From the NCBI RefSeq assembly GCF_900112425.1, contig NZ_FOLP01000005.1, forward strand, positions 186,001 through 250,000: 64,000 bases of DNA, in the 5' to 3' direction. This DNA comes from Variovorax sp. OK212. Its GTDB lineage: Bacteria; Pseudomonadota; Gammaproteobacteria; Burkholderiales; Burkholderiaceae_C. Position numbers and translations under genes: made by a program. Below the pieces are notes generated by a model, which saw only the letters and a program-made list of their open reading frames with translations, was not told where the DNA came from and ran no database searches. Of this stretch, positions 55,498 through 63,703 are shown piece after piece; the stretch's first letter is position 1, and every line of letters starts with the position of its first letter.

Positions 55498-58452
55498 TCA
55501 GAGCGCCGAGAGGTGCTTGCCCACGATGCCCGCCAGTTCGAACATCGTCACCTGGTCCTTGCCGAACACGGGCTTGAGCTTGGCGTCGGCATTGATGGCG
55601 CGCTTGTTGGTCGCGTCCTGCAGGCCGTTGGCCTTGATGTAGTCCCACAGCTTCTTGATGACCTCGGTGCGCGCCACCGGTTCGGCGCCGATCACCGCGG
55701 CCAGCGAGTCGCTGGGCTTCAGGCCCGCGCCCGGCTTGCGCGGCGCGGCGGCCTTCTTCGCGGCCGGTGCCTTCTTGGCGGCGGGCGTCTTCTTCGCCGC
55801 GACCTTCTTGGCGGCCGCGGTCTTGGCCGCCGGCTTGCCGAAGGTCTTGCGCGGCGGGAATTTGCTGCCGCCTTCGCGCGGCGCGAACTCGAAGGTCACC
55901 TTGCCCTCTTCGGCGTTCCAGGTCAGGAAGGCCTTGAAGGCGCGGCGCGTGCGCATGCTCACGAACTTGTCGAGCAGGTCGGTCTTGCCGGTGGCCAGCA
56001 GCTTCTCCATCTGCGCGCGCTCCACCGGCTGCTGCAGGATGATCTTGCCGGTCTTGAAGGTGCAGCTCGGCGTGGGCTGGGCATTGGTCGGCACCGACTT
56101 CTCGCACACGTAGTTGCTGCCGTGCTCGAACACCGGCGCGCCGCACACCGGGCACGGGCCCACGGTGTCCTGCTCGCTGAAGTCGACGATCTCGCCCGTG
56201 TCGGCGTTCTTGTCGTCGCCGAAGTCGAACTCCAGCTTCCAGTTCTTCGCCTCTTCGTCGTACTTGATGACGATCTCGGAAGTGAAGGGCCAGCCGGCCT
56301 TGGAACGGAAGCCGTCGATCGGGCCGATGTGCTTGTCGCGCAGCAGCGCCTCGGCCTCGGCCACTTCGAAGGTGCGCCCGGCCGGCGACTTGCCGAACGA
56401 GAAGCCGCAGGCGTCCTCGCCCGTGCCGCTCTTGCCGGTGCAGGCGTAGCGGCGGTAGTTCTCGCGCACGATGCCGCCGCAGTTGGGGCACGGCGTCTGC
56501 AGGGTCGAGTAGTCGCCCGGCACGGTGTCGCGGTCGTACTCCTTGGCCTTCTTGACGATGTGCTCCGTCATGGCGGCAATCTCGCGCATGAAGGCGTCGC
56601 GGCTCAGCGCGCCCTTTTCCATCTGCGCGAGCTTGTATTCCCACTCGCCGGTGAGCTCGGCCTTGGACAGTTCCTCCACGCCCAGGCCGCGCAGCAGCGT
56701 CATCAGCTGGAAGGCCTTGGCCGTGGGAATCAGCTCGCGGCCTTCGCGCAGCATGTATTTCTCGGCGATCAGCCCTTCGATGGTGGCCGCGCGCGTGGCT
56801 GGCGTGCCCAGGCCCTTCTCCTGCATGGCTTCGCGCAGCTCGTCGTCGTCGATGGTCTTGCCCGCGCCTTCCATGGCGCCGAGCAGCGTGGCTTCGGAGT
56901 AGCGTGCCGGCGGGCGCGTCTTCAGGCCCTTGATGTCGGCCGACTCGGTCTTCACGACTTCGCCCGGCTTCACCGGCACGAGGCGCTTGCCGTCCTTGTC
57001 GTCTTCCTTCTCGTCGTCCTGCGCTTCCTTGCCGTAGATGGCGAGCCAGCCCGGCTTCACCAGCACCTTGCCGTCGGTGCGGAAGGGGTACTTCTTGCCG
57101 CCCTGCTCCACCGTGCTGATGCGCGTGGTCACCTGGTGCTCGGCGCTCGGGAAGAACACCGACATGAAGCGGCGCACCACGAAGTCATAGAGCTTCTGCT
57201 CGGCTTCGCTCAGGCCGCTGGGGGCCTGCAGCGTCGGGATGATCGCAAAGTGATCCGACACCTTGGCGTTGTCGAAGATGCGCTTGTTGGGCTTCACGTA
57301 GTTGCCGTCGACCGCCTGCTTGGCGAACGGCGCCAGGTGCTTCATGCCGCTCTCGGCGAGCATGACCATGGTGTCCTTCACCACCGGCAGATAGTCTTCC
57401 GGCAGCGCGCGCGAATCGGTACGCGGGTAGGTCAGCGCCTTGTGGCGTTCGTACAGGCTCTGCGCCAGCGCCAGCGTGGTCTTGGCGCTGAAGCCGAAGC
57501 GGCCGTTGGCCTCGCGCTGCAGCGAGGTCAGGTCGAACAGCGCGGGCGAGGCCTGCGTGGTGGGCTTGCTTTCTTCCGTGACCGTGGCGGGCTTGCCGCG
57601 CGAGGCATTGGCGATGGCCACGGCCTCCTGTTCGTTCCAGACGCGGTCTGCCCGTTGTTCGGGGTCGGGCTCGCCGTTGGCCTGCAGCGGCGCGTTGGCT
57701 TTCTTCCAGTCGGGGTTGAACCACTTGCCCGGGTACTCGCCGGCCTCGGCCGCGAAGCTGCCGTGCACTTCCCAGTAGTTGCGCGAGACGAACTTGCGGA
57801 TCTGCTCCTCGCGCTCCACCACCACCGACAGCGTGGGCGTCTGCACGCGGCCCACGGTCGTGAGGAAGAAGCCGCCGTCGCGCGAATTGAAAGCCGTCAT
57901 GGCGCGCGTGCCGTTGATGCCCACCAGCCAGTCGGCCTCCGAGCGCGAGCGCGCGGCGTCGGCCAGGCCCTGCATCTGCTTTTCGGTGCGCAGCGCGTCG
58001 AAGCCGTCGCGGATGGCCTGCGGCGTCATCGACTGCAGCCACAGGCGCTTGACCGGCTTGTTCAGCCCGGTCTTGCCGCCGGCGTACTGCTCGATCAGCC
58101 GGAAGATCAGCTCGCCCTCGCGGCCCGCGTCGCAGGCGTTGATGAGTTGCGTCACGTCCTTGCGCTTGGCCTGCTTGACCACGGCGTTCAGGCGCGTCTT
58201 CGTCTTGTCGACCGGCTTCAGGTCGAAGTGCGGCGGAATCACGGGGAGGTTGGCGAAGCTCCACTTGCCCCGCTTGACGTCGAACTCCTCGGGCGCCTGG
58301 ATCTCGACCAGGTGACCGACAGCGCTGGTCACGACGTAGCTGTCGTTCTCGAAATGCTCGTCGTGTTTGTCGAATTTGCCGGCCACCGGCGTGAGGGCAC
58401 GCACGATGTCCTGTGCCACCGACGGCTTTTCTGCGATTACCAAGGTCTTCAT
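55498..58452 (-). CDS. topB: DNA topoisomerase III with H1-like repeats and SWIB-like C-terminus
   Basis: A 984-residue type IA topoisomerase. The Toprim domain starts at [13 protein letters not shown] and has [13 protein letters not shown]; the active-site Tyr is in [10 protein letters not shown]. Two Cys-rich zinc-ribbon segments follow (CPNCGG; CPVCGAP), then a Lys/Ala linker ([20 protein letters not shown]) like histone H1 tails. The last 75 residues ([35 protein letters not shown]) look like a SWIB domain. E. coli TopB (653 residues) lacks this tail. The ATG at 58452 has AGGA upstream. It decatenates DNA. Confidence 0.93.
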   Translation of the reverse strand: MKTLVIAEKPSVAQDIVRALTPVAGKFDKHDEHFENDSYVVTSAVGHLVEIQAPEEFDVKRGKWSFANLPVIPPHFDLKPVDKTKTRLNAVVKQAKRKDVTQLINACDAGREGELIFRLIEQYAGGKTGLNKPVKRLWLQSMTPQAIRDGFDALRTEKQMQGLADAARSRSEADWLVGINGTRAMTAFNSRDGGFFLTTVGRVQTPTLSVVVEREEQIRKFVSRNYWEVHGSFAAEAGEYPGKWFNPDWKKANAPLQANGEPDPEQRADRVWNEQEAVAIANASRGKPATVTEESKPTTQASPALFDLTSLQREANGRFGFSAKTTLALAQSLYERHKALTYPRTDSRALPEDYLPVVKDTMVMLAESGMKHLAPFAKQAVDGNYVKPNKRIFDNAKVSDHFAIIPTLQAPSGLSEAEQKLYDFVVRRFMSVFFPSAEHQVTTRISTVEQGGKKYPFRTDGKVLVKPGWLAIYGKEAQDDEKEDDKDGKRLVPVKPGEVVKTESADIKGLKTRPPARYSEATLLGAMEGAGKTIDDDELREAMQEKGLGTPATRAATIEGLIAEKYMLREGRELIPTAKAFQLMTLLRGLGVEELSKAELTGEWEYKLAQMEKGALSRDAFMREIAAMTEHIVKKAKEYDRDTVPGDYSTLQTPCPNCGGIVRENYRRYACTGKSGTGEDACGFSFGKSPAGRTFEVAEAEALLRDKHIGPIDGFRSKAGWPFTSEIVIKYDEEAKNWKLEFDFGDDKNADTGEIVDFSEQDTVGPCPVCGAPVFEHGSNYVCEKSVPTNAQPTPSCTFKTGKIILQQPVERAQMEKLLATGKTDLLDKFVSMRTRRAFKAFLTWNAEEGKVTFEFAPREGGSKFPPRKTFGKPAAKTAAAKKVAAKKTPAAKKAPAAKKAAAPRKPGAGLKPSDSLAAVIGAEPVARTEVIKKLWDYIKANGLQDATNKRAINADAKLKPVFGKDQVTMFELAGIVGKHLSAL

Positions 58453-58477
58453 CAACAATTCCTAAAAAGTTCTCAGG

Positions 58478-58560
58478 CCGCCGCCGAGCCGCCTCATGGC
58501 GGCTTGCGGCCCCCTCGGGGGGCAGCGACGACACGCAGTGCGGGGGCGTGGGGGCCACAT
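58478..58560. repeat. GC-rich intergenic repeat element
   Basis: This block, with GGCCCCCTCGGGGGGCAGCG and a GCGGGGGCGTGGGGGCC end, resembles an element that I remember as frequent between Comamonadaceae genes. It contains CCCCCTCGGGGG, an 11-base inverted repeat. It lies in the topB-SET divergent region. Confidence 0.5.
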
Positions 58561-58576
58561 ACAATCTGCGGCTTCC

Positions 58577-58613
58577 CGCGTGTGCGCACGCGCACACGCG
58601 CATGTGTGCATAT
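58577..58613. repeat. Alternating pyrimidine-purine tract with perfect palindrome
   Basis: For 37 nt every pyrimidine is followed by a purine, mostly CG and CA/TG steps, which favours Z-DNA. Positions 58577-58600 form a perfect inverted repeat of 11-bp arms (CGCGTGTGCGC) around AC. It lies 22 bp before the SET gene start. Confidence 0.85.
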
Positions 58614-58634
58614 TCAACCTAACAGACTTCGGCG

Positions 58635-59309
58635 ATGCCTTCCAAATCCCCACTTTCCGCAGGCCGCCGCATCCAGATGCGGCGCTCCGATGTCCACGGC
58701 AACGGCGTGTTCGCCGTGCAGGACCTGGCCGAAGGCGAAACGCTGATCGAATACAAGGGCGAGGTCATCAACTGGAAGGAAGCGCTGCGCCGCCATCCGC
58801 ACGACCCGGCCCAGCCCAACCACACCTTCTACTTCCATATCGATGACGGACGTGTGATCGACGGCAACGTCAAGGGCAACGACGCGCGCTGGATCAATCA
58901 CTCGTGCGAGCCGAATTGCGAAGCGGACGAAGTCGATGGGCGCGTTTATATCAAGGCATTGCGCAACATCGCTGCAGGCGAAGAGCTCAATTACGACTAC
59001 GGCCTGATCATCGACGAGCCGTACACGCCGAAACTCCTGTCTGAATTTCCTTGCTGGTGCGGTTCGGAAGAGTGCCGCGGCACGCTGCTGACGCCCAAGG
59101 ACGACGAGGACGAGAAGAAGAAAAAGAAGAAGGCCAGGAAGGCCGAGAAGAAAAAGGCCGAGAAGAAGGAAGCCGTGAAGGCCGAAAAGAAGGCCGAGAA
59201 AAAAGCCGAAGAAAAGGTCGAAAAGAAAGCCGAAAAGAAGGCCGACAGGAAATCGGAAAAGAAGGCGGAGAAGAAATCCGCCAAGAAGGACAAGTCCGCC
59301 AAGGACTGA
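58635..59309 (+). CDS. SET-domain protein-lysine methyltransferase with Lys-rich tail
   Basis: A 224-residue protein. The SET domain spans residues about 12-125: GNGVFAVQDLAEGE, the pseudoknot motifs NHSCEPNC (88-95) and ELNYDYG (117-123). A post-SET zinc motif CWCGSEECRG follows (140-149). From about residue 156 the protein is nearly all Lys, Ala and Glu in KKAEKK repeats. Such enzymes transfer methyl groups from S-adenosylmethionine to lysine; a bacterial substrate is likely a nucleoid or ribosomal protein. It is divergent from topB and 2 bp upstream of birA. Confidence 0.92.
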   Translation: MPSKSPLSAGRRIQMRRSDVHGNGVFAVQDLAEGETLIEYKGEVINWKEALRRHPHDPAQPNHTFYFHIDDGRVIDGNVKGNDARWINHSCEPNCEADEVDGRVYIKALRNIAAGEELNYDYGLIIDEPYTPKLLSEFPCWCGSEECRGTLLTPKDDEDEKKKKKKARKAEKKKAEKKEAVKAEKKAEKKAEEKVEKKAEKKADRKSEKKAEKKSAKKDKSAKD

Positions 59310-59311
59310 CC

Positions 59312-60124
59312 ATGACAAGCACCACGGCCGCCTGGTTCGAAGACCGGATCGCCGCGTCGGTCGCGCCGCTGCTGCCCGGCTTCGCGGTCGAGGCGGTGGC
59401 CGAGATCGACTCCACCAACACCGAGCTCATGCGCCGCGCGCGCGCCGGCCGTGCCGAGCCCGTGCTGCTCGTGGCCGAGCGCCAGACCGCCGGCCGCGGC
59501 CGGCTCGGGCGCCCCTGGCAGAGCGCGCCGCAGCAGGAAGCGTCGGCCTCGCTCGTGTTCTCGCTGGGCATGCCGCTGGCACCCGCCGACTGGTCGGGCC
59601 TGTCGCTGGCCGTGGGCGTGGCCGTGGCCGAGAGCCTCGACCCCACGGGCGAACACAAGGTCGGCCTGAAGTGGCCCAACGACGTGTGGGTGAACGACCG
59701 CAAGCTGGCCGGCATCCTGATCGAGACCGCCATGCCCTCCACCGGCCGCGCCGATGCGGCGCGCTACCTGGTCATCGGCATCGGCCTGAACATCGGCGCG
59801 CGCGAAGGCGATGGCATGCGCACGCCACCGGCCTGGCTGCGCCAGTGGCGCCCCGAGGCCCGCGCGCCCGAGGTGCTGGCCGAGCTGGCCGCGCCGCTGG
59901 TGCGCAGCGTGCTCGCGTTCGAAGCCCGCGGCTTCGGCCCGTTTGCCGAACGCTTCGCCACGCGCGACGTGCTGCGCGGGCGCGAAGTGGCGCTCAGCGA
60001 CGGCACCGCCGGCCTGTGCGAAGGCGTGGCCTGGGGCGGCGAGCTGCAGGTGCGCACCGACGCCGGGCTGCAGCTGATCTCCAGCGACGAAGTGAGCGTG
60101 CGCCCTCGCGGCATGGCTTTCTGA
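59312..60124 (+). CDS. birA: Biotin-[acetyl-CoA-carboxylase] ligase
   Basis: A 270-residue biotin protein ligase of the monofunctional type. AERQTAGRGRLGRPWQ is the ATP/biotin loop, GLKWPNDVWVNDRKLAGIL the catalytic region with the Lys, and a C-terminal SH3-like domain closes the protein. There is no N-terminal helix-turn-helix, so it does not act as a biotin repressor. It attaches biotin to the AccB carrier. The ATG follows the SET stop codon by 2 bp (TGACCATG), so the two genes are probably co-transcribed. Confidence 0.95.
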   Translation: MTSTTAAWFEDRIAASVAPLLPGFAVEAVAEIDSTNTELMRRARAGRAEPVLLVAERQTAGRGRLGRPWQSAPQQEASASLVFSLGMPLAPADWSGLSLAVGVAVAESLDPTGEHKVGLKWPNDVWVNDRKLAGILIETAMPSTGRADAARYLVIGIGLNIGAREGDGMRTPPAWLRQWRPEARAPEVLAELAAPLVRSVLAFEARGFGPFAERFATRDVLRGREVALSDGTAGLCEGVAWGGELQVRTDAGLQLISSDEVSVRPRGMAF

Positions 60125-60131
60125 ACCTCCC

Positions 60132-60347
60132 ATGAAACTGCGCCTACTGCTCATCGTCATGTTGCTGGCCAACGCCGGCTACTTCCTGTGGGCGCGTGGC
60201 GACCTCGCGGGTTTCGGCCTGGCGCCCGCCAGCATCAACGAGCGCGAGCCGCAGCGCCTGTCGCGCCAGATCCACCCCGAGTGGTTGCAGCTGCGCAAGG
60301 AAGCGAAGACCGCAGCGCCGGCACCGGCCTTGGCCCCGGCGCCTTGA
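60132..60347 (+). CDS. Small membrane-anchored hypothetical protein, 71 aa
   Basis: A 71-residue protein with one N-terminal membrane segment (LRLLLIVMLLANAGYFLWAR) followed by a polar tail ending in Ala/Pro repeats (TAAPAPALAPAP). It follows birA by 7 bp and may be the shortened remnant of an envelope protein (perhaps SPOR-like) that often sits after birA in related bacteria, though I cannot confirm this. A short CCTTGA triplet repeat begins at its end. Confidence 0.7.
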   Translation: MKLRLLLIVMLLANAGYFLWARGDLAGFGLAPASINEREPQRLSRQIHPEWLQLRKEAKTAAPAPALAPAP

Positions 60348-60364
60348 CCTTGACCTTGACCTGA
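60342..60364. repeat. 6-bp tandem repeat (CCTTGA), three copies and a partial
   Basis: CCTTGA is repeated at 60342, 60348 and 60354, then CCTGA. The repeat includes the stop codon of the 71-aa gene and reaches the 3' end of the kinase gene. Confidence 0.8.
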
Positions 60365-60373
60365 ACGCGCGGA

Positions 60374-61816
60374 TCAGGCGGGCGTCTCGCCCTCGAAGCG
60401 CACCGTGAACAGCGCGCCCGGCGGATGCTTGCCGGGGTGCGCGTCCTCCAGCTTCACCCGCGCGCGGTGCTGGTTGGCGATCTCCCGCACGATCGGCAAG
60501 CCCAGCCCCGAGCCGTCGGCCTCGTTGCCGAGCACGCGGTAGAACGGCTCGAACACCAGCTCGCGGTCGGCCTCGGCGATGCCCGGGCCGTTGTCCTCGA
60601 CCTGCAGCAGCAGCACGTGGCCGAAGGGGTCGGCCAGCACGCGCACGGTGATCAGGCCGGGGCGCTCCGGCGTCGAGGGCGTGTAGTTGATCGCGTTGTC
60701 GACCAGGTTGCGCACCAGCTCCTTCAGCAGCGTCTGGTTGCCGTCGAACATCACGCCCGGCGCGCCCGCTTCGGCGCCGTCGTAGCCCAGGTCGATGCGC
60801 TTTTCTATGGCGCGCGGCACGGCCTCGCGCACCACCTCGATGGTGAGACGCGCCAGGTCGCAGGGCTGGTGGTGCGCGTTGGCGCTGTTGCCTTCGGCGC
60901 GCGCCAGCGACAGCAACTGGTTCACCGTGTGCGTGGCGCGCTTGCTGGCGCGGCCGATCTGCTTGAGCGACTGCTTCAGCTCGTCGGCATTGGCGCCCTC
61001 GCGCTGCGCCAGGTCGGCCTGCATGCGCAGGCCCGCCAGCGGCGTCTTCAGCTGGTGCGCCGCGTCGGCCAGGAAGCGCTTCTGCGTGCCGATGGAGTCG
61101 TTGAGCTTGTCGAGCAGCTCGTTCACCGACGACACCAGCGGCACCACCTCGAGCGGCACCGACGACTCGTCGAGCGGGCTCAGGTCGCCCGGGCGCCGCT
61201 CGCGGATGCGCGCCTCCACCACCGACAGCGGCTTGATGCCGCGCACCAGCGCCAGCCAGATCAAGAGCACCGCCAGCGGCAGGATCGCGAACTGCGGCAG
61301 CAGCACGCCCTTGATGATCTCGGCCGCCAGCACCGACTGCTTCTCGCGCGTCTCGGCCAGCTGCAGCAGCGTGGGCGGCACGTCGTCCACGCCGCTGGCG
61401 AGCCACAGCGAGGCCACGCGCACCGGCAGGCCGTGCACGTCGCTGTTGTGCAGGAACACCTGGTTGGGCGGCAGCGGCTCGTCGAGGTTGGGCTGCGGAA
61501 TGTCGCGCTCGCCGCTCAGCAGCGTGCCGTGGCCGTCGAGCAGCTGGTAATACACGTGGCCGGCATCGTCGGCCCGCAATATTTCGCGCGCCGACTGCGA
61601 CAGCACGAACTGCGTGTGCCCTTCCTTCACCGTCACCAGCTCGGCCAGCGCTTTCACGTTGTGCTCGAGCGCGCGGTCGAAGGGCGCGTTGGCGATGCCC
61701 TGCGCCACCAGGTACGTGACGCCGATGCTCACCGGCACCAGCAGCAGCAGCGGCGTGAGCATCCAGTCGAGGATTTCGCCGAACAGGGAGCGCTGGGCGC
61801 GCTGGAAGAGCTTCAA
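60374..61816 (-). CDS. Sensor histidine kinase, TctE-like
   Basis: A 480-residue inner-membrane kinase. Two transmembrane segments flank a periplasmic domain (residues about 35-185) as in TctE, the tricarboxylate sensor. The phosphorylation H box is FLADAAHQLKTPLAGLRMQ, the N box NLVDNAINYTP, and the G boxes VEDNGPGI and GSGLGLPIV. A TTG start at 61816 with CAGGAACC upstream keeps the N-terminus; the first ATG is 18 codons later. It pairs with the regulator at 62956, but an opposite-strand lipoprotein gene lies between them. Confidence 0.93.
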   Translation of the reverse strand: MKLFQRAQRSLFGEILDWMLTPLLLLVPVSIGVTYLVAQGIANAPFDRALEHNVKALAELVTVKEGHTQFVLSQSAREILRADDAGHVYYQLLDGHGTLLSGERDIPQPNLDEPLPPNQVFLHNSDVHGLPVRVASLWLASGVDDVPPTLLQLAETREKQSVLAAEIIKGVLLPQFAILPLAVLLIWLALVRGIKPLSVVEARIRERRPGDLSPLDESSVPLEVVPLVSSVNELLDKLNDSIGTQKRFLADAAHQLKTPLAGLRMQADLAQREGANADELKQSLKQIGRASKRATHTVNQLLSLARAEGNSANAHHQPCDLARLTIEVVREAVPRAIEKRIDLGYDGAEAGAPGVMFDGNQTLLKELVRNLVDNAINYTPSTPERPGLITVRVLADPFGHVLLLQVEDNGPGIAEADRELVFEPFYRVLGNEADGSGLGLPIVREIANQHRARVKLEDAHPGKHPPGALFTVRFEGETPA

Positions 61817-61962
61817 GAATCGGTTCCTGGGAGCCGAGAGAAATCGTCGGCGGGCGTGATTTAGTGGGAGGCGCCGCCGTGCCCGGCGGGCGTCTGCGCG
61901 GCTGCCCGGTTGTAGTCTCTGCGTGCAGTTTCTGCAAATAAAAAAACCTCAGGGAGAGAGTC

Positions 61963-62907
61963 ATGAAGACCCATTCATTGGGCGGCTGTGCGCAGCCGTT
62001 GTGGATCGTCGCGTCCGTGTGCGCCGCAGGGCTCGCGGGCTGTGGAGGAGGCGGTGGCGGCGCAGGGGGCGGCATGCCGATGCTGCCGGTGCTGGCCGCG
62101 AACGCCCCTGCCCCCGCGCCTTCACCCGCGCCCGCGCCGGTGCCCGCACCGAACCGCGATCCGGTCGCCGGCAGCGAGCCGCTGCCGTTGCTGAGCGCGC
62201 CGCAGCCCGGCTCCACCGCCGCGGTGGGCAACGACAGCGAGGGCATCTACGGCGCGTTGCTCAACCTCACCTTCGTCGGCGCCGACGGGTCGATCGCCAC
62301 CAAGTTCAACGTCGGCACGCTGTGGGGCTCGCTCAAGGTCACGGGCCCCGACTGGTCCTTCAACCCCGACACGCAGTACGACTTCACCGATGCCTCGCCC
62401 GTCACGGGCTCGGGCACCTTCGAGGCGAAGAAATCGATGAAGGGCAGCTACGCCTACGGCTCGCGTGAAAGCACGGCCTTCGGGCCACTGGGCTACGCCG
62501 CGGAAAACGCCCTGGCGGTCTCGCAGGACAGCGTGGCCGGCAAGTGGGCCAATGCGGACAGGAGCTTCGGCATCGGCGTATCGATCGAGGTCGATGCGAA
62601 GGGCGCGTTCACGGGCACCACGTCGGGCGTGCGGGTGGGCAGCTGCACCCTCTCCGGCACCATCGCGCTGGCGCAAGCCGGCACGGCCAAGAACATGTAC
62701 GGCTTGAAGATGACCGCGGTCAATGCAGCCACCGACGCGAAGGATGCCTGCCAGCTGCGCACCGGCCTCCCCTATGCGGGCCCGGCCGCCATCGGGCTGG
62801 TGCCTGCGGGCACCTACGACAGCAACGGCTTCTTCCGCAGCATCATGTTCCTGGTGAAGTCCGGCGACGGGGCGATGCTGTCGGCGGGCCTGCGCAAGCA
62901 GCCCTGA
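61963..62907 (+). CDS. Putative lipoprotein, 314 aa
   Basis: A 314-residue lipoprotein. The signal peptide ends in the lipobox GLAGC, followed by a Gly run (GGGGGGAGGG) and an Ala/Pro linker with repeated AP. The mature domain (about residue 80 on) is Gly- and beta-rich, with SGTFEAKKSMKGSYAYGS-like turns and a Cys pair (GSCTLSG; DACQLRTG) that may form a disulfide. I do not recognise the fold. The ATG has AGGGAGAG upstream. It lies between, and opposite to, the sensor kinase and response regulator genes. Confidence 0.85.
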   Translation: MKTHSLGGCAQPLWIVASVCAAGLAGCGGGGGGAGGGMPMLPVLAANAPAPAPSPAPAPVPAPNRDPVAGSEPLPLLSAPQPGSTAAVGNDSEGIYGALLNLTFVGADGSIATKFNVGTLWGSLKVTGPDWSFNPDTQYDFTDASPVTGSGTFEAKKSMKGSYAYGSRESTAFGPLGYAAENALAVSQDSVAGKWANADRSFGIGVSIEVDAKGAFTGTTSGVRVGSCTLSGTIALAQAGTAKNMYGLKMTAVNAATDAKDACQLRTGLPYAGPAAIGLVPAGTYDSNGFFRSIMFLVKSGDGAMLSAGLRKQP

Positions 62908-62936
62908 CCGCGCGGCACAACGCAACCGAGGCAACC

Positions 62937-62957
62937 GAGGCCGGCGAGCCCGGCCTC
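62937..62957. terminator. Hairpin between convergent lipoprotein and regulator genes
   Basis: GAGGCCGG pairs perfectly with CCGGCCTC around CGAGC. It lies between two converging stop codons but lacks a T-run on either side, so it may be only a weak bidirectional terminator. Confidence 0.5.
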
Positions 62958-63630
62958 AGTTCTGGATCTTCTCCAGGCAGTAGCCCAGCCCGCGCACCGT
63001 CGCGATGCGCACCGGCCCCTTCTCTATCTTCTTGCGCAGCCGGTGGATGTACACCTCGATGGCGTTGAGGCTCACCTCCTCGCCCCATTCGCAGAGCCGG
63101 TCGACCAGCTGGTCCTTGCTGACCAGCCGGCCGGCGCGCTGCAGCAGCACCTCGAGCAGGCCGAGCTCTCGCGCCGACAGCTCGATCATCTTGCCGTCGA
63201 TGGTCGCCACGCGGCCGGCCTGGTCGTAGACCAGCGGGCCGTGGCGGATCGCGTTGCTGGTGGTGCCCATGCCGCGCCGCGTGAGGGCGCGCACGCGCGC
63301 CTCGAGCTCCTGCAGGCTGAAGGGCTTGGCCATGTAGTCGTCGGCGCCGTGGTCCAGGCCCTTCACGCGTTCTTCCACGCTGTCGGCCGCGGTGAGCACC
63401 AGCACCGGCAGCTGCGAGCCGCGCGCGCGCAGGCGCTTCAGGATCTCGATGCCGTGCAGGCTGGGCAGCCCGAGGTCGAGGATCAGCAGGTCGAACTCGT
63501 CATGGGTCATGAGCGCGGTGTCGGCCTGCGAGCCATTGGCCACGTGGTCGACCGCCGCGCCCGAGGTGCGCAGGCTGCGCAGCAGGGCATCGGCCAGCAC
63601 CTGGTCGTCTTCGGCAATCAGAATCCGCAT
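62956..63630 (-). CDS. Response regulator, TctD-like (OmpR/PhoB class)
   Basis: A 224-residue response regulator: receiver domain with Asp52 (LLILDLGLPSLHG) as phosphorylation site, Lys in DDYMAKPFS, and an OmpR-type winged helix (NAIEVYIHRLRKKI) for DNA binding. It matches TctD and relatives that control tricarboxylate transporters. The ATG at 63630 has GGAGGTGG upstream; a GTG three codons earlier is less likely. The cognate kinase gene is displaced by the lipoprotein gene. Likely targets are Bug/Tct transporters. Confidence 0.95.
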   Translation of the reverse strand: MRILIAEDDQVLADALLRSLRTSGAAVDHVANGSQADTALMTHDEFDLLILDLGLPSLHGIEILKRLRARGSQLPVLVLTAADSVEERVKGLDHGADDYMAKPFSLQELEARVRALTRRGMGTTSNAIRHGPLVYDQAGRVATIDGKMIELSARELGLLEVLLQRAGRLVSKDQLVDRLCEWGEEVSLNAIEVYIHRLRKKIEKGPVRIATVRGLGYCLEKIQN

Positions 63631-63703
63631 ATGCGCCACCTCCGGCCTGTTTCAGGTGTCGGGCGCCACGCCGGCGCCGTTCACATTTGTCTCTGCGGCG
63701 AGT

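Noticed and set aside
55513..58746. A 1077-codon open frame on the plus strand across topB
   Set aside because: It is an antisense shadow of the clear topoisomerase gene, caused by high GC at third positions. It shows no recognisable domain and is Arg/His/Leu-biased.
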